Shown: piece by piece, positions 1-9,052 of the stretch | Numbering within the stretch: the first letter of the stretch is position 1 | Layout: every line of letters starts with the position of its first letter | Assembly: GCF_019693445.1 (NCBI RefSeq) | Contig: NZ_JAHRBL010000003.1 | Coordinates: forward strand, 1 to 64,000 | Length of the DNA: 64,000 nucleotides | From: Deinococcus aquaedulcis | GTDB lineage: Bacteria > Deinococcota > Deinococci > Deinococcales > Deinococcaceae | Direction of reading: 5' to 3' | The notes under the pieces: model-generated | What the model was told of the DNA's origin: nothing | Seen by the model: only the letters and a program-made list of their open reading frames with translations | The model's database searches: none | Program-made: the position numbers and the translations under genes

Positions 1-256
<256 letters not shown>

Positions 257-331
257 GCACCCATCGTCTAGAGGTAAGGACCCCTGACTTTCACTCAGGA
301 AACACCGATTCAATTCCGGTTGGGTGTACCA
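257..331 (+). tRNA. tRNA-Glu(TTC)-type gene
   Basis: A 7-bp acceptor stem (257-263 with 321-327, first pair G-U), a Glu-type D arm, anticodon arm CCTGA/TCAGG with loop CTTTCAC (anticodon TTC) and an encoded CCA at 329-331 make this a complete cloverleaf. It departs from canon in the T arm: the pair just outside the TTCAATT loop is A-C instead of G-C. It is the first member of an array that alternates with Y RNA-like elements and leads into rsr, only 6 bases before the next RNA. It may be a working tRNA-Glu or a tRNA mimic; the sequence alone does not decide. Confidence 0.75.
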
Positions 332-337
332 CTCCTT

Positions 338-405
338 GGGGTGGGCCGACCGCCATGAGTTCTCCCTTTCCAGGACATCTGCTCATGGTTCTGCCTTGCC
401 CACCC
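338..405 (+). ncRNA. Y RNA, ordinary linear layout
   Basis: The ends pair as GGGTGGGC (339-346) with GCCCACCC (398-405), 8 bp. Directly inside are CGA on the 5' strand (347-349) and CTT on the 3' strand (395-397), as in the Ro-binding helix of animal and bacterial Y RNAs (GGUC-CGA opposite CUU-GACU). Above that, CCATGAG (353-359) pairs with CTCATGG (381-387) around a pyrimidine-rich loop. Y RNAs are scaffolds that gate and tether Ro60 to substrates and nucleases; the Ro60 gene rsr follows about 1.1 kb downstream on the same strand. The exact RNA ends are not known. Confidence 0.75.
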
Positions 406-452
406 GCCACCACGCAGGTTTCTTCTAATCAGCAAGATGCCCGGCAACCGTC

Positions 453-564
453 GGGAGATGGCGGTGCAATTCCGACCAGCCTGCTCCACGGGACTTTGTG
501 TCCCTTGTACACCCTTGCCCAGCCTGTGGGCCGACGCGCAGGGGTGATCTTCCCCACCGCTCCC
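453..564 (+). ncRNA. Y RNA-like element 2 with Ro-binding module
   Basis: The core (512-549) has CCCTT, GCCCA (517-521) paired with TGGGC (527-531), then CGAC, AGGG pairing back to CCCT, and GTGATC. The same order is seen in the three tRNA-shaped elements downstream. GGGA...GCGGTG (453-466) pairs with CACCGC-TCCC (555-564) and closes the element. A hairpin GGGA-CTTTGTG-TCCC (491-504) with a 7-base loop lies inside. I could not find a T arm on the 3' side, so it is less clearly tRNA-shaped than the elements at 900-1344. Ends are approximate. Confidence 0.5.
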
Positions 565-586
565 CAGCCCTTACGAGGTCTCCTAT

Positions 587-664
587 GCTCCGGTATCCCA
601 ATCTGGTAGAGGAACACGGCTCAGAACCGTGCCAGTGCTGGTTCGAGTCCAGCCCGGAGTACCA
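587..664 (+). tRNA. tRNA-like gene, anticodon CAG (Leu), short variable loop
   Basis: Acceptor GCTCCGG/CCGGAGT, D loop with TGGTAGA, anticodon stem CACGG/CCGTG with loop CTCAGAA (anticodon CAG), T arm GCTGG-TTCGAGT-CCAGC and an encoded CCA (662-664) form a full cloverleaf. The anticodon reads the leucine codon CUG, but the variable loop is only 5 bases (CCAGT), whereas bacterial tRNA-Leu normally has a long variable arm. The D stem is also weak (3 bp). This suggests a tRNA derivative or mimic, not a standard tRNA-Leu; a functional tRNA cannot be excluded. Confidence 0.6.
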
Positions 665-685
665 GGTCCGTTCAGGATCTTTCAT

Positions 686-889
686 GGTGGGTGTCACGGC
701 CCCTCATTCCCTCCTGACCGGTGTGGGCCAGCACTTTGGGGTGATTGGCGTTCGTGGTAGGAATCCAGACCCCCAAGCCACGTTCAGGCAGGGACGAAAT
801 TTCCATTTCCCACACATGGACGGCGCCGCTGATGCATCACGCGTGGGTATGTACCTTTTGCATTGGAATCCACAAGCCTGACACCCATC
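686..889 (+). ncRNA. Predicted structured RNA of unknown class
   Basis: An 11-bp helix joins 686-696 with 879-889 (core TGGGTGTCA paired with TGACACCCA) and closes a loop of about 180 bases. The stretch lies inside the tRNA/Y RNA array and has no credible reading frame. GGGCCAGC followed by GGGGTGATT (728-754) loosely echoes the Y-module strand GGGCCGAC...GGGTGATC. No cloverleaf could be folded. It may be a larger or degenerate member of the Y RNA family, or spacer with a chance helix. Confidence 0.35.
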
Positions 890-899
890 CATTCAATAC

Positions 900-1042
900 G
901 CAGCGGGTAGCTCAGCTGGTAGAGCAATTGGCTGCCCGAAAGGGCAGTTTCCTTCCACGCCCACTTGCCCGCTTTTGGGCCGACAGTGCAAGGTTACCTT
1001 TTCATCAATGGGGCGCGGGTTCGAATCCCGCCCCGCTGCACC
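900..1042 (+). ncRNA. tRNA-shaped Y RNA, hybrid A
   Basis: An 8-bp acceptor (GCAGCGGG 900-907 with CCCGCTGC 1032-1039), a canonical D arm (GCTC 910-913/GAGC 922-925 with AGCTGGTA) and a canonical T arm (GCGGG-TTCGAAT-CCCGC) frame a tRNA cloverleaf. The anticodon stem ATTGG (927-931)/TCAAT (1005-1009) encloses 73 bases instead of 7. Inside are a perfect hairpin CTGCCC-GAAA-GGGCAG and a Y module (964-998: CTT-GCCC, GGGC-CGAC, GCAAGG, TTACC). CCA is not encoded (A then CCCC). The insert is far too short for a group I intron. I infer a Ro-binding Y RNA built on a tRNA scaffold, in the manner of the YrlA family. Confidence 0.7.
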
Positions 1043-1062
1043 CCTTCTTCAATCATCACCGT

Positions 1063-1213
1063 GGGGACGGTGGTGGAACTGGTCAACACGAATGTCGCTT
1101 CCCCTGAGGGGCTCTGCCTTTACAGCCCCTTGCCCGTCAACGCGGGCCGACGGCGAAGGCTGATCTGGAACATTTGTCGCAAGACGTTGCGGGGTCAAGT
1201 CCCGCCCGTCCCT
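1063..1213 (+). ncRNA. tRNA-shaped Y RNA, hybrid B (type II, Leu-like)
   Basis: The acceptor GGGACGG (1064-1070)/CCGTCCC (1206-1212), a leucine-type D arm and a long variable arm with the stem GTC-GCAA-GAC mark a type II tRNA body. The anticodon stem AATGT (1091-1095)/ACATT (1170-1174) encloses 74 bases that hold a CCCC-TGA-GGGG hairpin and a Y module (1128-1165: CCTT, GCCCG paired with CGGGC, CGAC, AAGG, TGATC). The T loop reads GTCAAGT, so the invariant T54 is G. No CCA is encoded. The body looks derived from tRNA-Leu but has no readable anticodon; I infer a Y RNA that mimics tRNA. Confidence 0.65.
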
Positions 1214-1225
1214 CACGCAATTTCT

Positions 1226-1344
1226 GGAACGGTAGCTCAGTGGTTAGAGCACTTGCCAGCGCCGCACCTTGCCCGACTGGGCCGATGGCACTGGCTTATC
1301 GACTGCGGATCGAGAGGTCGTGGGTTCGAATCCCACCCGTTCCC
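1226..1344 (+). ncRNA. tRNA-shaped Y RNA, hybrid C
   Basis: Acceptor GGAACGG (1226-1232)/CCGTTCC (1337-1343), D arm GCTC/GAGC, variable loop AGGTC and T arm GTGGG-TTCGAAT-CCCAC are all canonical. The Y module (1267-1300: CCTT, GCCC-GACT-GGGC, CGAT, CTTATC) sits in the 5' strand of the anticodon arm, bracketed by GCCAG/CTGGC. An apparently intact loop CTGCGGA, which would read as anticodon GCG (Arg), follows at 1302-1308. Removal of about 46 bases would restore a nearly normal tRNA-Arg. CCA is not encoded. It is the shortest hybrid and the best one for judging how the module was inserted. Confidence 0.65.
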
Positions 1345-1348
1345 CCGT

Positions 1349-1423
1349 GAACCGGTCGCTCAGAAGGCAGAGCGGCTGGCTGAAGCCCAGCAGATGCAGG
1401 TTCGATTCCTGCCCGGTTCACCA
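1349..1423 (+). tRNA. tRNA-Phe(GAA)-type gene
   Basis: A complete cloverleaf: acceptor GAACCGG/CCGGTTC, D stem GCTC/GAGC, anticodon stem GCTGG/CCAGC with loop CTGAAGC (anticodon GAA), T arm GCAGG-TTCGATT-CCTGC and an encoded CCA at 1421-1423. The loop is unusual for tRNA-Phe, which normally has A at 37 and 38; here they are G and C. The variable loop is 4 bases. It follows hybrid C by 4 bases and precedes rsr by 76 bases, so the whole array could be one transcript. It is a tRNA or a close mimic. Confidence 0.65.
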
Positions 1424-1499
1424 CCCTGGCGCGTCGCGCCGGGTCGCTGCTGGCGCATGTCCAGCACCCATCTCCCCTGCCCCCACAGAAGGAGGGCCG

Positions 1500-3113
1500 A
1501 TGCCCATGAAGAACCTCTTGAACGCGATCACCCCCGCCCGCACCCCCCAGACGGAAGCACTGGACCCCCGGCAGGTCAAAAACAACGCCGGCGGTTACGT
1601 GTACAGTCTGCCGGACGAGGCGCGCCTGACGCGATTCCTGATTCTGGGCACGGATGGGGGCACGTTTTACGCAGGTGAGCGCGCCCACACGGTGCAGGCC
1701 ACCGACTTTGTGAAGACCTTCGTGCAGGTGGACGCCGCTGCGGCCCTGCGCATCACCCTGGATGTAGTGCGCGCTGCCCGCGCCCCCAAACCGGCCCCCG
1801 CGCTGCTGGTGCTGGCCCTGATTGCCAAAACCGCCCCAAACGCTGCCGACCGGCAGGCCGCCTGGGCGGCGCTTCCCGAGGTGGCGCGCACCGGCACCAT
1901 GCTGCTGCACTTCCTGGCGTTTGCAGACGCCCTGGGGGGCTGGGGCCGCCTGACCCGCCGGGGCGTGGCGAACGTGTACGAAACCGCCGATGTGGGCAGG
2001 CTCGCCCTGTGGGCCGTGAAGTACAAGAGCCGCGACAGCTGGAGCCAGCGCGACGCCCTGCGCAAGAGCCACCCCAAGGTGGCCGACCCCGAGCGCAACG
2101 CCGTGCTGAAGTTCATGGCTAATGGCGCGCTGCCTGACCTGGGGGCAGAGGTCACTGCTCCAGCCCTGCGCGTGATTGAAGGGCACCTGTTGGCCACCAG
2201 CGCCGGCACCGACCGAGACGCGGCCACACTGATGCGCGGCTACGGCCTGCCCATTGAAGCGGTGCCCACGCACCTCCGGGGCCCGGAGGTTTACCGCGCG
2301 GCCATGGCCACCAACGGCCTGACGTGGCTGCTGCGGAATCTGGGCAACCTGGGCCGTGTGGGTGTGCTGAACGTAAATGACCGACACACCGTCCAGGCCG
2401 TCACCGAGCGCCTGACCAACCCGGACGCCCTGAAACGCGGGCGCATTCACCCGCTGGACGTGCTGAAGGCCCGGCTGGTGTATGCCCAGGGCCGGGGCGT
2501 GAAGGGCAAGGGCGAGTGGCTACCCGTCCCCCAGGTGGTGGACGCCCTGGAAGACGCCTTTCACCTGGCCTTCGGGAACGTGCAGCCGGCAGGCACGCGG
2601 CACCTGCTGGCCCTGGATGTCTCGGGCTCCATGACCTGCGGGCAGGTGGGCGGGGTGCCCCGCCTAAGCCCCAACATGGCCGCCGCTGCCATGAGCCTCG
2701 TGGCCCTGCGCACGGAAGCCCGCGCGCTGACCATGGGCTTCGCCGATCAGTTTCGGGCCCTGAACATCACGGCGCGCGACACGTTGGAAGCGGCCATGCG
2801 CAAGGCGCAAAGCGCCAGCTTTGGCGCCACCGACTGCGCGCAGCCCATGCTGTGGGCCCTGAAGGAGCGCGTGAACGTGGACACCTTCGTGGTGTATACC
2901 GACAACGAAACCTGGGCCGGGCCGGTGCACCCCACGGTGGCGCTGGACCGCTACCGCCAGAAGATGGGCATTGGCGCCCGCCTGATCGTGGTGGGTCTGA
3001 CCGCCACCGGGTTCACGATTGCCGACCCCAACCGCACCGACATGCTGGACGTGGTGGGCTTCGACACGGCGGCGCCCGGGGTCATGGCGGACTTCGCCCG
3101 GGAGGCGCTGTAA
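1500..3113 (+). CDS. rsr: Ro60-family RNA-binding protein (Rsr)
   Basis: The 537-residue product has the TROVE fold in its first two thirds and a von Willebrand factor A domain at the C-terminus with a MIDAS metal site (DVSGSMT at about 373-379, and YTDNET further on). Ro60 proteins form a ring that binds Y RNA on its outer face and single-stranded ends of misfolded RNA in its hole. In D. radiodurans, Rsr works with a Y RNA and PNPase in rRNA processing and UV recovery. The start ATG at 1500 follows AAGGAGG with good spacing; ATG 1506 is an alternative. The RNA array immediately upstream carries several Ro-binding modules, so this is a Ro RNP locus. Confidence 0.92.
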   Translation: MPMKNLLNAITPARTPQTEALDPRQVKNNAGGYVYSLPDEARLTRFLILGTDGGTFYAGERAHTVQATDFVKTFVQVDAAAALRITLDVVRAARAPKPAPALLVLALIAKTAPNAADRQAAWAALPEVARTGTMLLHFLAFADALGGWGRLTRRGVANVYETADVGRLALWAVKYKSRDSWSQRDALRKSHPKVADPERNAVLKFMANGALPDLGAEVTAPALRVIEGHLLATSAGTDRDAATLMRGYGLPIEAVPTHLRGPEVYRAAMATNGLTWLLRNLGNLGRVGVLNVNDRHTVQAVTERLTNPDALKRGRIHPLDVLKARLVYAQGRGVKGKGEWLPVPQVVDALEDAFHLAFGNVQPAGTRHLLALDVSGSMTCGQVGGVPRLSPNMAAAAMSLVALRTEARALTMGFADQFRALNITARDTLEAAMRKAQSASFGATDCAQPMLWALKERVNVDTFVVYTDNETWAGPVHPTVALDRYRQKMGIGARLIVVGLTATGFTIADPNRTDMLDVVGFDTAAPGVMADFAREAL

Positions 3114-3154
3114 GGGCAAAGGGCAGACGGCTTGTGGCAAATGGCCAGGGCCAA

Positions 3155-3199
3155 AAGGCAGATGGCAGAGGCCCCAGGGCGCCATCTGCCATCTGCCTT
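3155..3199. terminator. Bidirectional terminator-like hairpin
   Basis: AAGGCAGATGGCAGA (3155-3169) pairs perfectly with 3185-3199, a 15-bp stem. It lies between the convergent rsr and nucleotidase genes and probably ends both transcripts. Confidence 0.65.
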
Positions 3200-3213
3200 G
3201 TGTTATTTACCTG

Positions 3214-4992
3214 TTAGGGCAGAACGACGATGCGGCCCTTGACCGTGTTCGTCAGGCTGGGCCCCTTGGCCTTCAGGTAATTGCTCAGCACATCGGTGTC
3301 CGCGAGGCCCGGCAGCTGCACCACATCGGTGGCGCTCTTGAAGGCGGCAAAGTTGTCGCCGCCGCCCGCCAGGAAGTTGTTGGTCACGATGCGGTACTTG
3401 GCCGTGGCGCTGATCGGCGTGCCGTTCAGGGTAATGTCGGCGATGTTCACCTTGTTGCCGGCCGGCGCGCTCTGGCTGTACTTGTAGCTGAAGCCTTCAG
3501 ACACCTGCAGCAGCTTGACCGAGGTGGCGTTGGCACCCGAGAACTGCTGCTCCAGGACGTCGTCAATCTGCTGGCCGGTCAGGCTCAGCACCGTGGTGGT
3601 GTTGCCAAAGGGGTGCACGGCGAACACATCACCGAAGTTCACAGCGTTGTTCGGCTTGATCTTGGTGCTGTCGGGCAGATCGGAGCGGATACCGCCGGGG
3701 TTCATCAGGCCGATCTGGGCGCCCTGGGGCTTACCGGCTTCCAGCAGCGCGTCGGCCACCACGTCACCCAGCGCGCTTTCAATGGTGCGGTCCTGCGCGC
3801 CAGCGGGCGTGTAGCCGCGCTTGATCTGCGGCGAGCCCAGGCGGGCAATTTCCACGCTGCTGATGGCCTCCACCTTGCTCTTGGCGGTGGTGACCAGCTG
3901 GGTCATGCCGAAGTCCAGCTGTCCGGCCTTGGCGCGGGCGTCGTAGTCCACCACGAGGTTGGCCGACTTCACGGTCATGACCTTGTGGTTGGCCTTGTCC
4001 ACGGTCAGGTCCAGGCGCTGCAGCAGGTGGCCATACTGCTCGCCCTGAATCACGATGCGGTCCTTGCCCGCCGGATCAGGCACAAGGCAGTTGTAGCCCT
4101 TGTGGCTGTGGCCGCTGATGATCGCGCTGACGGCCGGGTCCACGGCCGCAGCGATCTTGTAGATGGCGCTGTCGGTCTTCAGGGTCTTGCAGCCCACGGT
4201 GGCGTAGTTGTCGGTGCTGCCCGAAGCGATTTCGCCGCCCTCGTGGATCAGCATGATGATCGCGTCGGGGTTCTGGGCCTTGATCTCAGGCATGACCTTG
4301 TTCACGGCGGCGGCCGGGTCGCTGAAGGTCAGGTCCTTGACGCCTTCGGGGGACACGATGCCGGGGGTTTCGGCCGTCACAGCGCCCACGAAGGCAATGC
4401 GGGCGCCGCCCACCTGCTCAATCACGTAGGACTTGAAAGGGCTGCCCGTTTTGCCAGAGGCGGCGTTGTAGGCCACGTTGGCGGCGATCCACTGGAAGCT
4501 CGCGCCCCTGTAGTTGGGGTCAAACTTACAGGCCTTGGCGGTGTCGTTGCTGGCGCAGCCGCCGTTTTGCATGCGCAGCAGTTCGCTCAAGCCCTGGTCG
4601 AATTCGTGGTTGCCCAGGGCGCTGACCCGCATGCCCATGGCGTTCATGGCGTACACGGCGGGCTCGTCGCGCAGCAGGCCCGAGGTGATGGGGCTGGCGC
4701 CGATCAGGTCACCCCCGCCCACGAAAATGGTGTTGGGGTTGGCCTTGCGGGCGTCGTTCAGCTCGGCGGCGATGGCCTCCACACCCCCGGCCTTGATGTC
4801 GGCCGTGGCGCCCGCCGGGCGGAAGCCACTGGGCTCCAGGTAGCCGTGGAAGTCGTTCAGACCCAGCACCGTCACATTGACTGGATCAGCGGGCAGCGTG
4901 GTGTTGGGCGGCGTGCAGGCGCTCAGGCCCAGGGCTACGGTCAGCAGCAACAGGGGGGTTTTTTTCATAAAGAACATTGGCATTGTACTCAT
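3214..4992 (-). CDS. 5'-nucleotidase / cyclic phosphodiesterase lipoprotein (UshA family)
   Basis: A 592-residue secreted enzyme. After a lysine-rich hydrophobic signal with lipobox LSAC come the calcineurin-type phosphoesterase motifs GLNDFHG, GGDLIG, GNHEFD and GHSHKG, then the 5'-nucleotidase C-terminal domain with [10 protein letters not shown] and FAVHPFG. UshA-type enzymes release phosphate from extracellular nucleotides with two metal ions. The signal peptide proper begins at an internal Met (4968), so that start is a strong alternative to 4992. A paralogue lies at 42823-44511. Deinococcus is known to secrete nucleotidases that clean up damaged nucleotides; assigning that role here is inference. 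Confidence 0.85.
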   Translation of the reverse strand: MSTMPMFFMKKTPLLLLTVALGLSACTPPNTTLPADPVNVTVLGLNDFHGYLEPSGFRPAGATADIKAGGVEAIAAELNDARKANPNTIFVGGGDLIGASPITSGLLRDEPAVYAMNAMGMRVSALGNHEFDQGLSELLRMQNGGCASNDTAKACKFDPNYRGASFQWIAANVAYNAASGKTGSPFKSYVIEQVGGARIAFVGAVTAETPGIVSPEGVKDLTFSDPAAAVNKVMPEIKAQNPDAIIMLIHEGGEIASGSTDNYATVGCKTLKTDSAIYKIAAAVDPAVSAIISGHSHKGYNCLVPDPAGKDRIVIQGEQYGHLLQRLDLTVDKANHKVMTVKSANLVVDYDARAKAGQLDFGMTQLVTTAKSKVEAISSVEIARLGSPQIKRGYTPAGAQDRTIESALGDVVADALLEAGKPQGAQIGLMNPGGIRSDLPDSTKIKPNNAVNFGDVFAVHPFGNTTTVLSLTGQQIDDVLEQQFSGANATSVKLLQVSEGFSYKYSQSAPAGNKVNIADITLNGTPISATAKYRIVTNNFLAGGGDNFAAFKSATDVVQLPGLADTDVLSNYLKAKGPSLTNTVKGRIVVLP

Positions 4993-5076
4993 TTGCTCTC
5001 ATGCCTCTGTGAGCTTGTTGGCAGTTGGGGCCGCTCCACCTGCTGGGGGGGCCGCCGTCTCTGGTAGCCTCGCGCC

Positions 5077-6369
5077 ATGCTCGACCCGCGCGCCGTGCCC
5101 TTTGCCGCCCACCTGCACCCGGGGGCCCGCCCCGCCACCCGCCTGACCTGGGACTCGCGGGAAGCTGGCCCCGAGACGGCGTTCGTGGCCCTGCCCGGCG
5201 AGCGCATGCACGGCAACGCCTTTGTGGACGCGGCGCTGGCGGCCGGCGCGCCCTTTGTGCTGACCGATCTGGACGTGCCGCGCGCCCTGCGCGTCCCAGA
5301 TGCCCGCGAGGCGCTGTTTGCCTGGGCCCGCGCTGAGCGCCGGCGCGCGCCCCTGGTGGTGGGCATCACGGGCAGCGCGGGCAAGACCACGGCCAAAAGC
5401 TACGCCGCCGCCGCCCTGCAAGCCCTGTACATGCCGGTGTACAACACCATGCCCGCCATCGCCTGCTTTCTGATTGAGCACAGTGGCGCGGGCGCGCCCC
5501 TGGTGGTCGAAATGGGCATTGACCGCCCCGGCGAGATGGCCGAACTGGTGAACTTGGTGCGGCCCGATGTGGGGGTGGTGACCTCTATTGGGCCCGCGCA
5601 CCTCGAACAGCTGGGCAGCATTGAGAACATTGCCCGGGAAAAGGGCGGGATTCTGGAGGGCACGCGCGGACTGGTGGGCACCCAGGCCGCGCCGTACTAC
5701 CCCGGCGTGCAGAGCTACGGCTTTGACAAGGCCACCTTTGCTGGCGAGACGCTCCGGCTGAGCCCTGAGGGCGCGCGCTTTACTTTTGCGGGGGTGCCGG
5801 TCTCTCTCCCCCACGCGGCCCGGGTGCAGGCCGAGGCGGCGGTGCTGGCTCTGGTGCTGGCCCGCGAAGCCGGCGTGTCCCTGCCCGACGCCGCCGCCCG
5901 CCTGCGCGGCGTGGAGGTGCCCGGTGGGCGCTACCGGGTGCATCCGGGCCGCGTGACGGTCATTGACGACGCTTACAATGCCTCGCCTGTGGCCGTGCGG
6001 GCCGCGCTGGACGCCCTGACGGCCCTGCCGGGACGGAAAATCAGCGTGCTGGGCCGCATGCTGGAACTGGGCCCCACCGAGCGCGACCTGCACGCCGAGG
6101 TGGGCGCCTATGCCCGGCAGCGCGCCGACGTGACCTATGGCGTGGGGGCCTTCGCGGCCGAACTGGGCGAGCGTGCCTACGCCACAGTGCCCGAATTGAC
6201 CGCCGCCCTGCTGGCCGATCTGCAGGTGGGTGACGTGGTGCTCGTCAAGGCCAGTCGCGGGATGTCCTGGACCCCCGAGCGCCGGGCGCAGGAGGGTGTG
6301 GGGCTGGACACGGTGGTGCAGGCGCTGCTGGCCGCCCGCGAGCAGGTGCCAGGGGACGCTGGGGCTTAA
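5077..6369 (+). CDS. murF: UDP-MurNAc-tripeptide:D-Ala-D-Ala ligase MurF
   Basis: A 430-residue Mur ligase that adds the terminal dipeptide to the peptidoglycan precursor in the cytoplasm. The ATP-binding loop GITGSAGKTTAKS is at about 95-107. The central domain has MGIDRPGEM and SIGPAHLE, and the C-terminal domain has IDDAYNASP and LGRMLELG, as is typical of MurF. The start has no Shine-Dalgarno but has TAGCCT (5065-5070) 6 bases before ATG, matching the leaderless pattern of this window. Precursor-pathway partners murD and ftsW lie far away at 61.6-64 kb. Confidence 0.9.
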   Translation: MLDPRAVPFAAHLHPGARPATRLTWDSREAGPETAFVALPGERMHGNAFVDAALAAGAPFVLTDLDVPRALRVPDAREALFAWARAERRRAPLVVGITGSAGKTTAKSYAAAALQALYMPVYNTMPAIACFLIEHSGAGAPLVVEMGIDRPGEMAELVNLVRPDVGVVTSIGPAHLEQLGSIENIAREKGGILEGTRGLVGTQAAPYYPGVQSYGFDKATFAGETLRLSPEGARFTFAGVPVSLPHAARVQAEAAVLALVLAREAGVSLPDAAARLRGVEVPGGRYRVHPGRVTVIDDAYNASPVAVRAALDALTALPGRKISVLGRMLELGPTERDLHAEVGAYARQRADVTYGVGAFAAELGERAYATVPELTAALLADLQVGDVVLVKASRGMSWTPERRAQEGVGLDTVVQALLAAREQVPGDAGA

Positions 6370-6439
6370 AGCCTTCCCCCTTTTTCACGCTGCCCCCTTT
6401 TTCACGCCCCTCAGGATGGCGTGCGGCCAGAATGCAGGC

Positions 6440-7156
6440 ATGCGCTTCCTGCTGCCCGTGGCCCTGCTGCTTTCTGCGTGCGCGCCGACTGTGTCTTCTG
6501 GGCCTGCGGCGTGGCCTTTCCGGGCCGCCTTCAGTGATCTGGGCGTGGCCTGGACCAGCGGCGGGCAGGCCTGTGTGGCGCGCGCCCCGTCGTTTCAGGC
6601 GGTGTGCCCGAAGCTGTCCGGTGTGGTGGACGTGGCCTGGGCCCAGGGAGACGCCTGGGCCGCCGTGCCCGCCCAGGGACTGGTGGTCACCCTGGACCGG
6701 GCGCCGCGCACCGTGAATGTGGGCCGGGTGGTGGCCCTGAGTGCCAGCCGCGCCTACCGCGAGGACGGCAGCGCCGTGGACTACGCAGGCCAGCCTGCAC
6801 CCGGCGTGCGCGGCGCCCCCCAGGCCGCGCTGACCGGTCCCCAGGGCGAGGACGCCGTGTTGCTGGGCGGCCGGGTGATCTCGGTACCGGGCCCCGGGGC
6901 CAGCCAGGGGCCCGCCGCCTTCCTGGCCCTGACCCCCACGGGCGTGGTGGGCGCCGCGCAGCCCCAGGTGCAGACGGCCACCGGGACCTACCGCCTGACC
7001 GGCCAGGCCCTGGTGCGTCTGGACGCTGCCGGGCAGGTACGGGCCCAGGTGCCCCACGGCGAGGGCCGCGTGGGCCTGGTGGGGACCGAGATCGTGACCG
7101 TCAGCCCAGCCGGGCAGGTCCGCCGCTTCAGCCCTGACCTGCAGGAGTGGCGCTGA
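6440..7156 (+). CDS. Small lipoprotein of unknown function
   Basis: A 238-residue protein with a short signal MRFLLPVALLLSAC whose lipobox cysteine is residue 14, so it should be anchored to a membrane. The rest is rich in Gly, Val and Ala. Its repeating short strands suggest a beta-propeller-like fold (for example VDVAWAQGDAWAAV and WTSGGQACVA), but no family motif is recognised. It follows murF by 70 bases with its own weak ribosome site. The longer upstream frame overlaps murF and was not used. Confidence 0.7.
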   Translation: MRFLLPVALLLSACAPTVSSGPAAWPFRAAFSDLGVAWTSGGQACVARAPSFQAVCPKLSGVVDVAWAQGDAWAAVPAQGLVVTLDRAPRTVNVGRVVALSASRAYREDGSAVDYAGQPAPGVRGAPQAALTGPQGEDAVLLGGRVISVPGPGASQGPAAFLALTPTGVVGAAQPQVQTATGTYRLTGQALVRLDAAGQVRAQVPHGEGRVGLVGTEIVTVSPAGQVRRFSPDLQEWR

Positions 7157-7873
7157 AGCAAGAGGAAGGAATTCGGAGAGGAGTGAAGGGGTACGGTCGG
7201 CTCAAGCGTGCTGTTGCCATTCTTGAGGCTCAACAGCCAACCCCCAACCAAGGCCTCGCCGCTGAATAGGAGGCTCGTCATTGTTCGCACGGGCCGCCTG
7301 AATGCGCACAGCGGTTTCACCTTCGTGGCATCGGGACCTGGAAAGCGCTGGGCACGGCCGGACCAATGGGCATTGTTGAGCGAAACCGCTCAAGCACCGG
7401 CATCAAATTCAGAGCCGAAAGAGGATGGGACTTGAGGCTCAACCGTAGTCACGCCTGTTTCTCCTGATTCCCCGGACCGTAGAGAAGCTCCAACCCGGTC
7501 AATCTGCTGAGCTCATTTCTCCTTCAACGTGCCTGCCAAAGCTGGCACGTTCGATCTGACCTCATAGGGTGCAAGGGGCCGCAGCAAGACAGCTGGTCAG
7601 GCTCAAGAGTGGCTAAACAGTGTTCTCAGAGTGCCTTACCCCTCCTCTGTCCAAACCCAGGCCCTAATCCTGCACAAGGTCTCATTTTGCCGGCCCAGGC
7701 GGCAGTATTCGATTTTGTACAGATGTAAGTGTTCGGTAAGCGGAATGATGGTCATATGGCCCAAGCCCATGACCCTCACGCCGCTTTCCTGTCGCTCTGC
7801 TCGCATGCGCCTCCAGCCCCCTTCCCTCAGTCAGATGAGGGAATGCTAAAATCCACGTGATCCTGGAGGGAGA
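7157..7873. other. Gene-poor spacer before the pil cluster
   Basis: About 700 bases with lower GC than the flanks and no supported gene. Short frames on both strands (7202-7435, 7631-7849) lack ribosome sites and good codon use. A hairpin with AACGTGCC (7526-7533) paired to GGCACGTT (7544-7551) is present, and near 7710-7722 there is an AT-rich stretch with TTGTACAGATGTAAG. It may be a decayed gene or a regulatory region for pilM. Confidence 0.5.
7844..7852 (+). promoter_or_regulatory. Possible extended -10 promoter of pilM
   Basis: TGCTAAAAT fits an extended -10 (TG-N-TAAAAT) 21 bases before the pilM ATG. Unlike most genes here, pilM also has a clear ribosome site (GGAGGGAGA), so this would be a leadered transcript. 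No good -35 is seen. Confidence 0.4.

Positions 7874-9044
<1,171 letters not shown>

Positions 9045-9052
<8 letters not shown>

Noticed and set aside
927..1009. Group I (or other self-splicing) introns in the tRNA anticodon loops
   Set aside because: The inserts are 46-74 bases, far below the size of any group I intron. They lack its conserved core and share the Ro-binding Y RNA signature instead. Exon joining would not give normal anticodon loops in hybrids A and B.
965..1678. Long open frames across the RNA array (for example 965-1678 and the 5' extension of rsr from 1269)
   Set aside because: They run through several tRNA-shaped genes, and their protein sequences are translated tRNA arms. 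rsr has a clear ribosome site at 1488-1494.
7202..7435. Short frames in the spacer before pilM as a gene or transposase remnant
   Set aside because: No recognisable motif, ribosome site or codon bias on either strand.
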